DNA from: an uncultured Pelagibacteraceae bacterium
Lineage (GTDB): Bacteria > Pseudomonadota > Alphaproteobacteria > Pelagibacterales > AG-422-B15
Length of the DNA stretch: 62,813 nucleotides
Reading direction: 5' to 3'
Assembly: GCA_902598405.1 (NCBI GenBank)
Contig: CACKBQ010000006.1
Location: 1-62,813 of the forward strand
Each line of letters starts with the position of its first letter. The stretch's first letter is position 1. This document shows, in pieces, positions 29,603 through 39,370 of this stretch. The translations under genes were made by a program, and so were the position numbers. The notes under the pieces were generated by a model, which ran no database searches, had not been told where the DNA came from, and saw only the letters and a list, made by a program, of their open reading frames with translations.

Positions 29603-30643
29603 TTAAGATGTCATTGATTTTAAGACTATTGACCGATCAATTTCACCAATTAGTTCTCCTGAAACTGCATCGATTACAGGATATTTTTTGTCAGTGTCAG
29701 CTATCTGATTAATTAAAGTATCGATTTTAACGTCACTTTTAATACACTCATTGCCCTGTGCGAACAGGGTTTTTGTATCTTCGCAGCATTCTTTTCTTGC
29801 GCATTTACCCGCACTTAAAACTTTGTATTTTGGAACATCTTCAGTGAAGTCTTTTACATATTGATCCACAGGATTTGCAACAATTTCCTCTGGTGTACCA
29901 ACTTGTGATATTTCTCCATCTTTCATTATCGCAATATGATCACCCATTTTAATAGCTTCAGAAAAATCATGCGTAATAAATACCATTGTTTTTTGAACCA
30001 TTTTTTGAATGCTAATTAACTCGTCTTGCATTTCCCTTCTTATCAATGGATCCAGTGCTGAGAAAGGTTCGTCAAAAATTAGAATCTCTGGATCAACTGC
30101 TAGAGCTCTAGCTAGTCCAACTCTTTGTTGCATTCCACCTGACAATTCGCGAGGGTAATGTTGATCCCAACCTTCTAGTCCTACAAGTTTAAGTGTTTCC
30201 ATTGACTTATCTAATCGATCTTTTTTCTTTACTCCCCTTATTTCAAGTCCATAGCCAATATTTTCTATCACTCTTCGATGAGGGAAAAGACCAAAGTGCT
30301 GAAATACCATACTCATTCTATTACGCCTCAGATCTGTTAAATCTTTATTACTCATCTGTGTTACATCTTGATTGTCAATTTTTACCTCACCCGCTGTTGG
30401 CTCAATCAGTCTTGATAAACATCTTACTAATGTAGATTTACCACTACCTGATAAACCCATTACAACAAACGTTTCACCTTTTTGAACTGAGAAACTTACA
30501 TCTTTAACTGCAACCACATGTCCAGTTTTTTCTTGCACTTCACTTCTTGAAAGATTTTTGTCTAAATTTGTAAGAACATTTTTTTCATTCGGCCCAAATA
30601 CTTTCCATATATTTGTGCATACTATTTTGTCATTTTTTTCCAT
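29603..30643 (-). CDS. proV: Glycine betaine/proline-type ABC transporter ATP-binding protein
   Basis: GLSGSGKSTLVRCL, LSGGMQQRVGLARALAVDPEILIFDEPFSALDPLIR, C-terminal CBS-like region. Confidence 0.88.
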   Translation of the reverse strand: MEKNDKIVCTNIWKVFGPNEKNVLTNLDKNLSRSEVQEKTGHVVAVKDVSFSVQKGETFVVMGLSGSGKSTLVRCLSRLIEPTAGEVKIDNQDVTQMSNKDLTDLRRNRMSMVFQHFGLFPHRRVIENIGYGLEIRGVKKKDRLDKSMETLKLVGLEGWDQHYPRELSGGMQQRVGLARALAVDPEILIFDEPFSALDPLIRREMQDELISIQKMVQKTMVFITHDFSEAIKMGDHIAIMKDGEISQVGTPEEIVANPVDQYVKDFTEDVPKYKVLSAGKCARKECCEDTKTLFAQGNECIKSDVKIDTLINQIADTDKKYPVIDAVSGELIGEIDRSIVLKSMTS

Positions 30644-30729
30644 TATTTTTGAGTGCTTTATCTGCTGAATGTTATACTATGTTGAGGATTTTTGAATAAT
30701 TTATTTAACCTTAAGGAATACTATTTTAT

Positions 30730-32850
30730 ATGGCATTAACCCAAGATACATCTCTTTTATCTTCTAAAAGTAGTACTCAGAGTCTCATCATTCCTGGGCT
30801 AATTTTTGCTGCAATTCTAGCTTCAATCTGGCTTGCATTTCAAGGAGAAGATGTTTCTGAATTTCCTGTCTTTATAACTGACGCTTTTACTTTTACAGCT
30901 TGGGTCAATGCTGGTGAAGATTTTTTAAAAGATAATATTAAAGTTTATACAAGGATGGTTGCTGGTTATGTAAAAGACCTTTATTGGATGCTCGAGGATT
31001 TTTTACTGGATTCATCTTGGGTATTTATAGCGGCGCTATTGCTTATTCCATCACTTGCATTCGGTGGAATTAAATTAGGTTTTCTGGTTCTTTTTGGCAC
31101 CATGTATTGGGGAATGGTTGGGCTTTGGGACTCTGCTATGGAAACTCTTGCTCTTATGGGTCTATCAGTATTCTTATCTGTAGCTGTTGGAGTAATACTT
31201 GGTATTTTCTGTGCATTAAGTGATCGTTTTGAGAGAAATATGAAACCAGCTCTCGATATAATGCAAGTGATGCCTGCATTTGTTTATCTTATCCCTGCAA
31301 TGTTTTTCTTTGGAATCGGAGGCGCACCTGCAATTCTTGCAACAATGATTTATTCAATGCCTCCTATTATCCGTCTGACAAACTTAGGTATACGTCAGGT
31401 CCCCAATGAAACAGTAGAAACAGCAACAGCTTTTGGTTCGAGTAAGAGCCAAATTTTATTTAAAGTACAAATTCCATTAGCTCTTCCAAGCATCATGATG
31501 GGCGTTAACCAAACAATAATGATGGCATTGGCATTGGTTGTTTTAGCAACGTTTATTGGGGCTCAAGGTCTAGGTTCAGACATTTGGGTATCGATAAAAA
31601 AACTAGAAGTCGGAGCTGCTTTGGAAGGAGGTATTTGCGTTCTTTTAATGGCAATCATGTTCGATAGATTTGGTAAAGCCGCTAGTCGGGAGACAGTTAC
31701 CCTGCCATCTGATAGTCAAAAATTTTATCTTTTACCGCAAACATGGGATATTTATCCTATTGCTAGACAGGTTGAAAAACCTCTACAATTAATTCATTTT
31801 GCATTTGCACTTGTATTCTCAAGCCTTATTCGAATATTTTCTTTCATTTTAAGTTCAGTAATTTCTCTAATTAATAAGGATTACGGCTCAGCGATTGCAC
31901 AATTTATAAATGCTCATTATTTCTTTTTCTCTGGATTATTAATATTGATTGGCATCGTTTATTATGATGCAAACGTTGCTGCAATAGGAACATTTCCTGA
32001 AGCATGGAATCTGTCAATAAGAGAAGAAATTTCTGCTGGTGTAAAGTCATTGGTTGTAAATGATACGTTTATTTCAATAACCAAAACAATCAGATCAACT
32101 GTTGTTATTTACCTTCTAAGACCATTTGATTTTTATCTCACATATTTACCATATTGGTTTACAATTGGCGCATTGGTTCTAATCAGCTGGAAATCTGTTG
32201 GAATTAGATTTGCGATTATTACTGCCATCCTTCTAGCATTCATCGGCGCTTGCAATATTTGGACTGAAGCAATGATTACTCTTTCATCAGTTCTTATCTC
32301 AGTTCTTTTATGTTTTGTAATTGGTGTGCCAATAGGTATCTTAGCATCTTACAGTAAGAGATTTCAAAATATCAACGAGGTAATATTAGATGCAATGCAA
32401 ACATTGCCATATTTTTGTTACCTTGTTCCAGTTTTAATGTTTTTTGGTGGTGGGGCATTTTCTGCATTACTTGCAACAATTATATACTCCATACCTCCAA
32501 TAATACGTTTAACTGTATTGGGCCTGTCACAAGTTTCTTCCACATATTCAGAAGTATCAAAGTCATTTGGAGGCACTACAATTCAGACTCTCAATAAGAT
32601 AAAATTTCCTCTAGCAGTTCCTAGTTTGGTTATGGGTTTCAATCAAACAGTCATGATGGCTTTTGCGATGCAGATTGTCACACCTCTCATTGGTGGTAAA
32701 GGGCTAGGTCTTGAGGTATTTAATGGCTTAGCTCGATCAGATACTGGTAGAGCTCTTGCTGCTGGCATAGGAATTTGTTTATTAGCCATGATAATTGACC
32801 GTATCAGTCTTGCATGGACAAAAAAGCAAAGAGATGCCCTAGGTTTATAG
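30730..32850 (+). CDS. proW: Glycine betaine/proline-type ABC permease with two tandem permease domains
   Basis: Two homologous blocks: ALDIMQVMPAFVYLIPAMFFFGIGGAPAILATMIYSMPPIIRLT and ILDAMQTLPYFCYLVPVLMFFGGGAFSALLATIIYSIPPIIRLT. Confidence 0.88.
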   Translation: MALTQDTSLLSSKSSTQSLIIPGLIFAAILASIWLAFQGEDVSEFPVFITDAFTFTAWVNAGEDFLKDNIKVYTRMVAGYVKDLYWMLEDFLLDSSWVFIAALLLIPSLAFGGIKLGFLVLFGTMYWGMVGLWDSAMETLALMGLSVFLSVAVGVILGIFCALSDRFERNMKPALDIMQVMPAFVYLIPAMFFFGIGGAPAILATMIYSMPPIIRLTNLGIRQVPNETVETATAFGSSKSQILFKVQIPLALPSIMMGVNQTIMMALALVVLATFIGAQGLGSDIWVSIKKLEVGAALEGGICVLLMAIMFDRFGKAASRETVTLPSDSQKFYLLPQTWDIYPIARQVEKPLQLIHFAFALVFSSLIRIFSFILSSVISLINKDYGSAIAQFINAHYFFFSGLLILIGIVYYDANVAAIGTFPEAWNLSIREEISAGVKSLVVNDTFISITKTIRSTVVIYLLRPFDFYLTYLPYWFTIGALVLISWKSVGIRFAIITAILLAFIGACNIWTEAMITLSSVLISVLLCFVIGVPIGILASYSKRFQNINEVILDAMQTLPYFCYLVPVLMFFGGGAFSALLATIIYSIPPIIRLTVLGLSQVSSTYSEVSKSFGGTTIQTLNKIKFPLAVPSLVMGFNQTVMMAFAMQIVTPLIGGKGLGLEVFNGLARSDTGRALAAGIGICLLAMIIDRISLAWTKKQRDALGL

Positions 32851-32971
32851 ATCTAATTTATATACATATTTCCTGATACTTTTCTTCAAAAAATGTTGAT
32901 AAAGCGGTTTACTTATTCATCTTTTTTGGTCTAGAATTATTTATTAATTAATTAATAAAAAGGGGAAATTA

Positions 32972-33976
32972 ATGAAAAATTCATTATTTGCAAAAACTTT
33001 TGCTGCCCTGATTTTGTCTTCTTTTTTAGTTCTTTCGGCAGGTACTGCCAACGCTAAGCGTTTAACAGCTGCTGTTGCTGACTGGACTGGCGGAGAAATA
33101 ACATGTCAGGTTGCAGTTGCTATCCTTGAAGAAGAGCTAGGCTACAGAGTTGATAGAATAGAATTCGCTTCAGGAACAGGTCTATGGGAAGCTATTGCCG
33201 CTGGCGATATTGACTTCGCATGTGAAAGTTGGCCAAGTTATGCTGAGGCTGACGATGTAATGATCAACATGAATCTTGTTTATGACGGAGAAGTTGTAAA
33301 AGAGTATTCTGGTGATGGATCTGTTGATGCGTACACAAGTGGTATCATTGGAATGTCAGATTACTATGTTCCAAAATACTTTGTTGACGCTAACCCAGAT
33401 TTTAAAGACTGGTCAGATTTAAATAAATTCAAAGATCAATTTGCGACACCTGAAACAGGTTCAAAAGGTAGATTGATTGGATGTCCAGTTGCTGGTTGGA
33501 ACTGTCATGACCAAAAAAGATTAGATCTTTTAGGAATTGATTTTGAAGCATCAGAACTAGGTACTGAGGTTGCAGCTCTAGCGGAAGCTCAAGGAGCTTA
33601 TGATAGAGGTGAAGCATTCCTTCTGTATCTTTGGGAACCACACTTTTTCTTCGGTAAGAATGAAATGGTTGGTGTAAAACTACCAGCATACAAATACTGT
33701 GATAGTTTTACTGAAGCTAATAACTGGCAAGATTGTGGAACTGCAGCATGGCCTGCTACAGGTTGGGATAAAGACTACACGATGAATTATATGAATCCTG
33801 AAGTTATGTCTAGACCTGAGAACGCTGAAGCAGTTGCATTCTTCAAAAAAATGGCTTTCTCTAACACGGATCAAGCAAAAATGCTTGTAAGAGTTGGTGA
33901 CGACGGATTATCTGTCGAAGAAGCTGTTGCTGAATGGAAAAACAGTACAGACGAATGGAAAGCTTGGCTTCCGTAA
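32972..33976 (+). CDS. proX: Glycine betaine/proline-type ABC substrate-binding protein
   Basis: Signal peptide; VADWTGGEITCQVAVAILEEELGYRVD, SWPSYAEA, GWNCHDQKRL motifs; follows permease. Confidence 0.83.
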   Translation: MKNSLFAKTFAALILSSFLVLSAGTANAKRLTAAVADWTGGEITCQVAVAILEEELGYRVDRIEFASGTGLWEAIAAGDIDFACESWPSYAEADDVMINMNLVYDGEVVKEYSGDGSVDAYTSGIIGMSDYYVPKYFVDANPDFKDWSDLNKFKDQFATPETGSKGRLIGCPVAGWNCHDQKRLDLLGIDFEASELGTEVAALAEAQGAYDRGEAFLLYLWEPHFFFGKNEMVGVKLPAYKYCDSFTEANNWQDCGTAAWPATGWDKDYTMNYMNPEVMSRPENAEAVAFFKKMAFSNTDQAKMLVRVGDDGLSVEEAVAEWKNSTDEWKAWLP

Positions 33977-34001
33977 GTCTAAATAGCTAAATCAGAAAAT
34001 T

Positions 34002-34036
34002 AAGGCCTTGTTACTTTTGTGCAAGGCCTTTTTTTT
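34002..34036 (+). terminator. Intrinsic terminator after proX
   Basis: AAGGCCTTG ... CAAGGCCTTTTTTTT. Confidence 0.88.
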
Positions 34037-34047
34037 AGTTAACTTTT

Positions 34048-34959
34048 ATGATCACCTCATCAAGACATCCTTACTATTATACAATTAGCTTTGCGTTATT
34101 AATCGCTGCGGGTATGTGGGGTTTATTCTGGATCCCTCAAAGAGCGTTAGAGGCTGGTGGTTTAACGGGCGGATGGGCAACGATTTCTCAAATGGTTATA
34201 CCTTTTGTAATGCTGCTTCCAATATCACTTTGGAGGCTCTATAAAGGTCAGTCTTTTGGCCTAGAGTATCCTCTAATTGGACTTTTGTTTGGAGGGGGTA
34301 TTGCTTGCTACGCTAATAGTTTTTTACTGACAGATGTAGTTAGAGCTTTAATACTCTTTTATATAACCCCAGTTTGGACAACTATTTTTGAAATAGTATT
34401 TCTTAGACAAATTCCACGTTTTTATAGATACATAACATTAGTTCTTGCACTATCTGGCGTTTGGATAGTTTTTGGACAAGAAGGCGTGATACCCTTACCG
34501 CAAAATTCTGGAGATTGGATTGCTTTATTAGGCGGAATTCTTATTGCCGCATCAGCAGTTAGAATGGAGATAAAAAAGCCAGAGGGAATATATCCTATCT
34601 TATTTTCATTCTTTTTTTATGGTGGCTTATTTACATTAATACAATCATATTTCTTGAGCGACTACCTAGGTGACGCTCCATCAATAGAGTCATGGGTTGT
34701 AATGATGCCGTGGCTAATTTTAATTGCTATTTTATTTCATATACCGACAAATGTAGTGATCTTAGGTGCACCAAGTAGAATTGGTGCAGGCATATTTTCT
34801 ATAATTATACTTTTTGAAATAGTTGTGGGCACTTTCAGTGCTGCGGTATTAACAGATGAGCTTATTGGGTGGCGAGAAATATTAGGCAGCTCTTTCATAA
34901 TATTTGCTGGGTTAACAGAAATAATATTTGCATCAAAGACCGAAGAAGATACGGGCTAA
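34048..34959 (+). CDS. DMT/EamA-family transporter
   Basis: Ten-TM-like protein, WGLFWIPQRALEAGG N-terminus, repeated EamA-like halves. Confidence 0.78.
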   Translation: MITSSRHPYYYTISFALLIAAGMWGLFWIPQRALEAGGLTGGWATISQMVIPFVMLLPISLWRLYKGQSFGLEYPLIGLLFGGGIACYANSFLLTDVVRALILFYITPVWTTIFEIVFLRQIPRFYRYITLVLALSGVWIVFGQEGVIPLPQNSGDWIALLGGILIAASAVRMEIKKPEGIYPILFSFFFYGGLFTLIQSYFLSDYLGDAPSIESWVVMMPWLILIAILFHIPTNVVILGAPSRIGAGIFSIIILFEIVVGTFSAAVLTDELIGWREILGSSFIIFAGLTEIIFASKTEEDTG

Positions 34960-35883
34960 CTATAATTGATTGAGTACTTTAATGTGTTCAACTGTTGTAC
35001 CACAACATCCACCTATAATTTGCGCTCCAGCATCCTTCCACTTTTTTGCTTCAATTAAATAATCATCAGGAGAAATTACATTGCTCATGTCGTAGTGTGG
35101 AAAATTAAATACCGCTACTTCTGGATACGCCATAACAGGAAGGTCATATACTTCTTTAAGTTCTTTAATACTTTGTTCTATTACATTAATTTCACAATGC
35201 ATTATTCCTACAGCATCCAATTTATGATGTTTCACATTACTAATCATTTTTTTAAAACTATAGTCATAGTCTGTAGTAAGGGCTATCAACCCGTCTTTAT
35301 TTCTAGATGAGAATCCAGCCCACACAGGCAATCCAGCCTTACTTGCTGAGTCAAAGATTATTTCAATTCGATCTGGTCGATACATTAACTCGAGTAGAAT
35401 AAAATCACACCCATTATCGGCTAGAAAAAAAGCGAGCTCATCAAAAGATTTTTGAAAATATTCGGGGGTGAGTTTTTTCTTAAATTTCTCTCTTTCTTCT
35501 TGTGTTTCAAAAGCATCCTCATACGGTATTTGATGAGATAAGGACCCAGCTATAAGTACGTCATCTCTACCACATTCCTCCCTGGCTTCTAGAGCTGCAT
35601 TTATCGCACTTAGATTTATTTCTTTGAATTGATTATCTACTCCCGCAGTTTCTAAGATCATTCGATTTGTTGCATAAGTATTTGTAGTTATAATACTTGA
35701 TCCAGCCTCAATATAATCTTTGTGTATTTGCTTCAATGTATCGCTTTCTAAGGAGGCTGTGCCACACCAAGAATTATCCATTTTAATACCACGGTTTTCA
35801 AGTTCTGAACCAGTAGCCCCATCAAGAAGAATATTTTCTCCAGCATGAATACGTTTCATTAAATTTTCATATCTTTTGCTCAT
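34960..35883 (-). CDS. Homocysteine S-methyltransferase family protein
   Basis: LLDGATGSELENRG, IITTNTYATNR, AQIIGGCCGTTVEHIK zinc Cys motif. Confidence 0.88.
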   Translation of the reverse strand: MSKRYENLMKRIHAGENILLDGATGSELENRGIKMDNSWCGTASLESDTLKQIHKDYIEAGSSIITTNTYATNRMILETAGVDNQFKEINLSAINAALEAREECGRDDVLIAGSLSHQIPYEDAFETQEEREKFKKKLTPEYFQKSFDELAFFLADNGCDFILLELMYRPDRIEIIFDSASKAGLPVWAGFSSRNKDGLIALTTDYDYSFKKMISNVKHHKLDAVGIMHCEINVIEQSIKELKEVYDLPVMAYPEVAVFNFPHYDMSNVISPDDYLIEAKKWKDAGAQIIGGCCGTTVEHIKVLNQL

Positions 35884-35901
35884 GATTATTTTTTAGCATT
35901 T

Positions 35902-35929
35902 TAAGTTTCAATTAGTAAGTAGAAACTTA
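35902..35929. promoter_or_regulatory. Palindromic element in divergent intergenic region
   Basis: TAAGTTTC (35902-35909) / GAAACTTA (35922-35929), perfect 8-bp arms, 12-nt spacer. Confidence 0.4.
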
Positions 35930-35991
35930 GGAAAAGGATTTACTTTTTATGACTTTATGGTCTATAAGGTCTGATCATTAAGGAGAACAGA

Positions 35992-37128
35992 ATGTCAAAA
36001 GGTATCATATACACCCCAAGGATAAGAAAATCGCCTTTCTTTGAAGAGACACTAAAATATGGTGCTACCAATTTTACAACTTATAACCGTATGACGATGC
36101 CTGTTGGCTACACGACTCCTGAGCAGGAATATCAATCATTAATAAACGATGTAACATTATGGGATGTGGCAGCAGAGAGACAAATTGAAATTATTGGAGA
36201 GGACGCCGCTAAATTTGTTCAGTACATGACGCCAAGAAATCTATCAACTTTCAAAGATGGTTTTTGTCGTTACGCGTTTATGACAGATGAAAATGGTGGT
36301 ATCATAAATGATCCTTTAATTTTAAAGTTTAATGAAAAAAAGTTTTGGCTGAGTATTGCAGATTCTGATGCAATACTATGGTGCAAAGGCGTCGCTTTAT
36401 CTGGTAAGTATAATGTTAAGATTTCAGAGCCTGAAGCTTGTCCGCTTTCATTGCAAGGCCCGCGCGCAAAAGAACTCATGAGAAAGGCTACAAATGATGA
36501 TCCAGTTATTATGGGATTAAAATATTATCAATTTATCGAAACTAACTTATTTGGATTAGATATCATCATTGCACGCAGCGGTTGGAGTAATCAGTTTGGA
36601 TACGAAATTTATATAACAAGAGAAGTAGATGGTCCGGCATTATGGAATGCATTAATGGAAGCAGGAAAAGAGTTTAAAATTGTACCAAGTTGTCCTAATC
36701 AAATAGATAGAATTGAAGCTGGTATGATTTCCCACCAAGGAGATACCTCATTAGCTGAGAACCCTTTAGAACTAAACTTACCAAAATTTTATGATCTTGA
36801 TCAAGAAGCGGACTTTGTAGGAAAAGATGCTCTCTTAAAAATAAGAGAAGAGGGCATTAAAAAACAATTCACTGGTTTTAAAATTTCAGGGAAGAAAATT
36901 GGTTATAATATGGCAAGAATACCATTGTTTGACAATAACTCTGAAAAAAAAGGATTTGTAACCAGCTGTATTTATAGCCCAAACTTTGGATGCAATATTG
37001 CCTTAGGGTTCATTGATATTGATTTAATTAATTCAGAAGAAGTTTATCAGATTGATCATGATGGAGAGAAACGAGAAGTTGAAGTTGTCCCTTTACCATT
37101 TAGTTCTAGACTCGAAAAAATGGAATAA
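35992..37128 (+). CDS. DMSP demethylase-like (DmdA-type) GcvT-fold protein
   Basis: TPRIRKSPFFEETLKYGATNFTTYNRMTMPVGY, WDVAAERQIEIIGEDAAKFVQYMTPRNLS, CPNQIDRIEAGMISHQGD; resembles remembered DmdA sequences but orthology not proven. Confidence 0.78.
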   Translation: MSKGIIYTPRIRKSPFFEETLKYGATNFTTYNRMTMPVGYTTPEQEYQSLINDVTLWDVAAERQIEIIGEDAAKFVQYMTPRNLSTFKDGFCRYAFMTDENGGIINDPLILKFNEKKFWLSIADSDAILWCKGVALSGKYNVKISEPEACPLSLQGPRAKELMRKATNDDPVIMGLKYYQFIETNLFGLDIIIARSGWSNQFGYEIYITREVDGPALWNALMEAGKEFKIVPSCPNQIDRIEAGMISHQGDTSLAENPLELNLPKFYDLDQEADFVGKDALLKIREEGIKKQFTGFKISGKKIGYNMARIPLFDNNSEKKGFVTSCIYSPNFGCNIALGFIDIDLINSEEVYQIDHDGEKREVEVVPLPFSSRLEKME

Positions 37129-37778
37129 TGATTTCAAGAAGTAGAGTTAATCAACTTTTATTCCTCTCAATAATTATATTAGCAGTCGTCGCTGGTTGGG
37201 CAGTTTCTGAATTATTTAGAGACAATACTTCAGAAGTATCAAATGATATTGATTTAAAATTCACAGCAGTCGACCATTTTGGAGTTGATGTAAGTGAAAG
37301 AACTTACAGCGGATATAGTAAAGTATTCTTTTTTGGCTTTACTCATTGCCCAGATATTTGTCCAATTAGTGCAAATCTTATGAGTAATGCCATTGATCAA
37401 TTAAATAGAGAAAATCATTCAATAGAAAATATAAAATTTTTCTTTGTAACAGTTGATCCTGCTAGGGATAACCCTGACCGATTAAAAGAATTTCTTAGCA
37501 ACTTTAGCAATAATTTAATTGGTTTAACGGGGACACATGAAAATCTTATGCCAATATGGAAAGATTTTTTTGTACATGTAGAGCCGGCAACAAATTCAGA
37601 ACATCAAAATTATCTAGGTACTTCTGAACAATCTGATGAAATAAGTAATAAAGAAAAAAATTACATGGTTCAACACACTGCTTTCTATTATATTTTTGAT
37701 GATAATGATGTATTAAGAAGCATACTTCCCTTTGGTTCTAGTATTGAACAAATGGTTGAAGATTTAAAAAATCTATAA
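37128..37778 (+). CDS. SCO1/SenC-family copper/thiol protein
   Basis: FFFGFTHCPDICPISANLM (CxxxC) and FVTVDPARDNPDRLKEFLSNF; single N-terminal TM. Confidence 0.9.
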   Translation: MISRSRVNQLLFLSIIILAVVAGWAVSELFRDNTSEVSNDIDLKFTAVDHFGVDVSERTYSGYSKVFFFGFTHCPDICPISANLMSNAIDQLNRENHSIENIKFFFVTVDPARDNPDRLKEFLSNFSNNLIGLTGTHENLMPIWKDFFVHVEPATNSEHQNYLGTSEQSDEISNKEKNYMVQHTAFYYIFDDNDVLRSILPFGSSIEQMVEDLKNL

Positions 37779-37780
37779 CA

Positions 37781-38026
37781 ATGTATAAAATATCAATATT
37801 TATTTTTTTTATTTTATTGTCTTGTTCCGAAATAATAGAAACAAATAAATATAGAGAATTGGCATCTGAACAAGCATCAAAAAAAAATTGTGATGCTAAT
37901 GTTGAGCTTCTTTTAAAACATGAAAAGACTGAATTATGGGCATCTTATCATAACAAAGATAAAAACTTATTATGCGTTTTAACTTGTGTTAACGATGTCT
38001 GTATGTTTTCGACAGAGAGAGATTAA
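37781..38026 (+). CDS. Small predicted lipoprotein, unknown function
   Basis: Signal with lipobox-like FILLSC; 81 aa with three further Cys; 2-nt gap from SCO1 gene and 3-nt gap to PCuAC gene. Confidence 0.65.
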   Translation: MYKISIFIFFILLSCSEIIETNKYRELASEQASKKNCDANVELLLKHEKTELWASYHNKDKNLLCVLTCVNDVCMFSTERD

Positions 38027-38029
38027 GGG

Positions 38030-38485
38030 TTGTATAAAGCACTAATAATAGTTTTGTTTTTAGTATCTACAAAAATTGGAGCTGCTCACCAATTTCAAAA
38101 AGATCATATTAATATAAATCACCCACACATTAAGTTTGTAATTTCATCAGGCCCTGCAGCTGGATATATGAAAATAGTAAACATGGGTTTCGAGACAGAT
38201 CGTTTAATTAAAGTTGTTACTGACTTTGCAGATACTGAGTTACATTATTCAAGTGTAGAGAATGGAATAGTTACAATGAGTAAAGTTGATTTTATTGAAA
38301 TCCCTCCACAAAAAGCTAAATCGCTCAAACCCGGCACGCACCATATAATGTTTTCAAATTTTAGTATTGAATTAACTCATGGAATAAGTTTAGAAGGGTC
38401 TTTAGTATTTGAAAATGCAGGTGAGATCAAAGTGCTTTTTGAGGTTGAAACTCAAAAAAGTTTAGATGATCATACAGAACATTAA
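38030..38485 (+). CDS. Copper chaperone PCu(A)C-family periplasmic protein
   Basis: Signal peptide; LHYSSVENGIVTM...PGTHHIM matches the H/M ligand spacing of PCuAC. Confidence 0.82.
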   Translation: MYKALIIVLFLVSTKIGAAHQFQKDHININHPHIKFVISSGPAAGYMKIVNMGFETDRLIKVVTDFADTELHYSSVENGIVTMSKVDFIEIPPQKAKSLKPGTHHIMFSNFSIELTHGISLEGSLVFENAGEIKVLFEVETQKSLDDHTEH

Positions 38486-39366
38486 TGAAAACATTTAAAA
38501 TTGAATATATCACCACACTTTTTTTTCTCACCTTGCTAATTGCTTTAGCTTGGTACTATTTATTCCTCATGGCATCTAATCCAATGGACTCAATGATGCA
38601 AAATAAAAATCCAATGACAATGTCAATGGAAACTGCGTCAGAAAATGAAATGTCAATGAACTCGATGTCTGATACAGAAATGACTATGGACTCAATGAAT
38701 ATGAATGAAAAAAACTCATCAATCAATTTTCTTATGATGCCAATGACAGGAAAGTGGACAATAAATGATTTTATCGTGATGTTCGTAATGTGGACCGTCA
38801 TGATGTTTGCGATGATGCTTCCATCTACATTTATCTTTTTAAATATTTTTAGAATGATGAGATCGAATATGCAAATATCGTCGAATATTATTATTGAGAT
38901 GATAGTGATTTCATTCACTTATATTTTAATTTGGACAATTTTTTCACTTATTGCATGTACTCTTCAATATATTTTTCACAATAACGGAGTAGTCGATATG
39001 ATGGGAACATTACAAAATAATATTCTTGCAGGATTATTTCTTGTTGGAGCAGGTGCATTTCAATTTACAAGTTTGAAAGATACATGTCTTGAGAAATGCA
39101 GAAACCCCTTATCGTTTCTAATGGCTGGTCCTATTAAAGGATACGGAAATGTTGCCTATGTGGGTCTAAAGCATGGTTTATTTTGCTTAGGGTGTTGCTG
39201 GGTTCTTATGCTTCTACTTTTTGTAAATGGAGTTATGAATTTACTTTGGGTTGTCGCAATAACAATAATTGTATTGGCTGAAAAAATGCTGCCTTACGAG
39301 AAACTTAGCTCTAGATTTCTGGGCATTCTTCTTGTAGGTTGGGGGGCGTATTTAATACTTATTTAA
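38485..39366 (+). CDS. DUF2182 integral membrane protein with Met-rich loop
   Basis: FVMWTVMMFAMMLPS, KHGLFCLGCCWVLMLLLFVNGVMNLLWV typical of DUF2182; about 60-aa Met-rich stretch between TM1 and TM2. Confidence 0.8.
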   Translation: MKTFKIEYITTLFFLTLLIALAWYYLFLMASNPMDSMMQNKNPMTMSMETASENEMSMNSMSDTEMTMDSMNMNEKNSSINFLMMPMTGKWTINDFIVMFVMWTVMMFAMMLPSTFIFLNIFRMMRSNMQISSNIIIEMIVISFTYILIWTIFSLIACTLQYIFHNNGVVDMMGTLQNNILAGLFLVGAGAFQFTSLKDTCLEKCRNPLSFLMAGPIKGYGNVAYVGLKHGLFCLGCCWVLMLLLFVNGVMNLLWVVAITIIVLAEKMLPYEKLSSRFLGILLVGWGAYLILI

Positions 39367-39370
39367 CTAT

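Noticed and set aside
38556-38918. 120-aa minus-strand ORF opposite the DUF2182 gene
   Set aside because: Antisense to a well-supported CDS; Ile/Asp-rich composition is the complement of the Met-rich loop codons (ATG read as CAT/ATC-type). No RBS or family.
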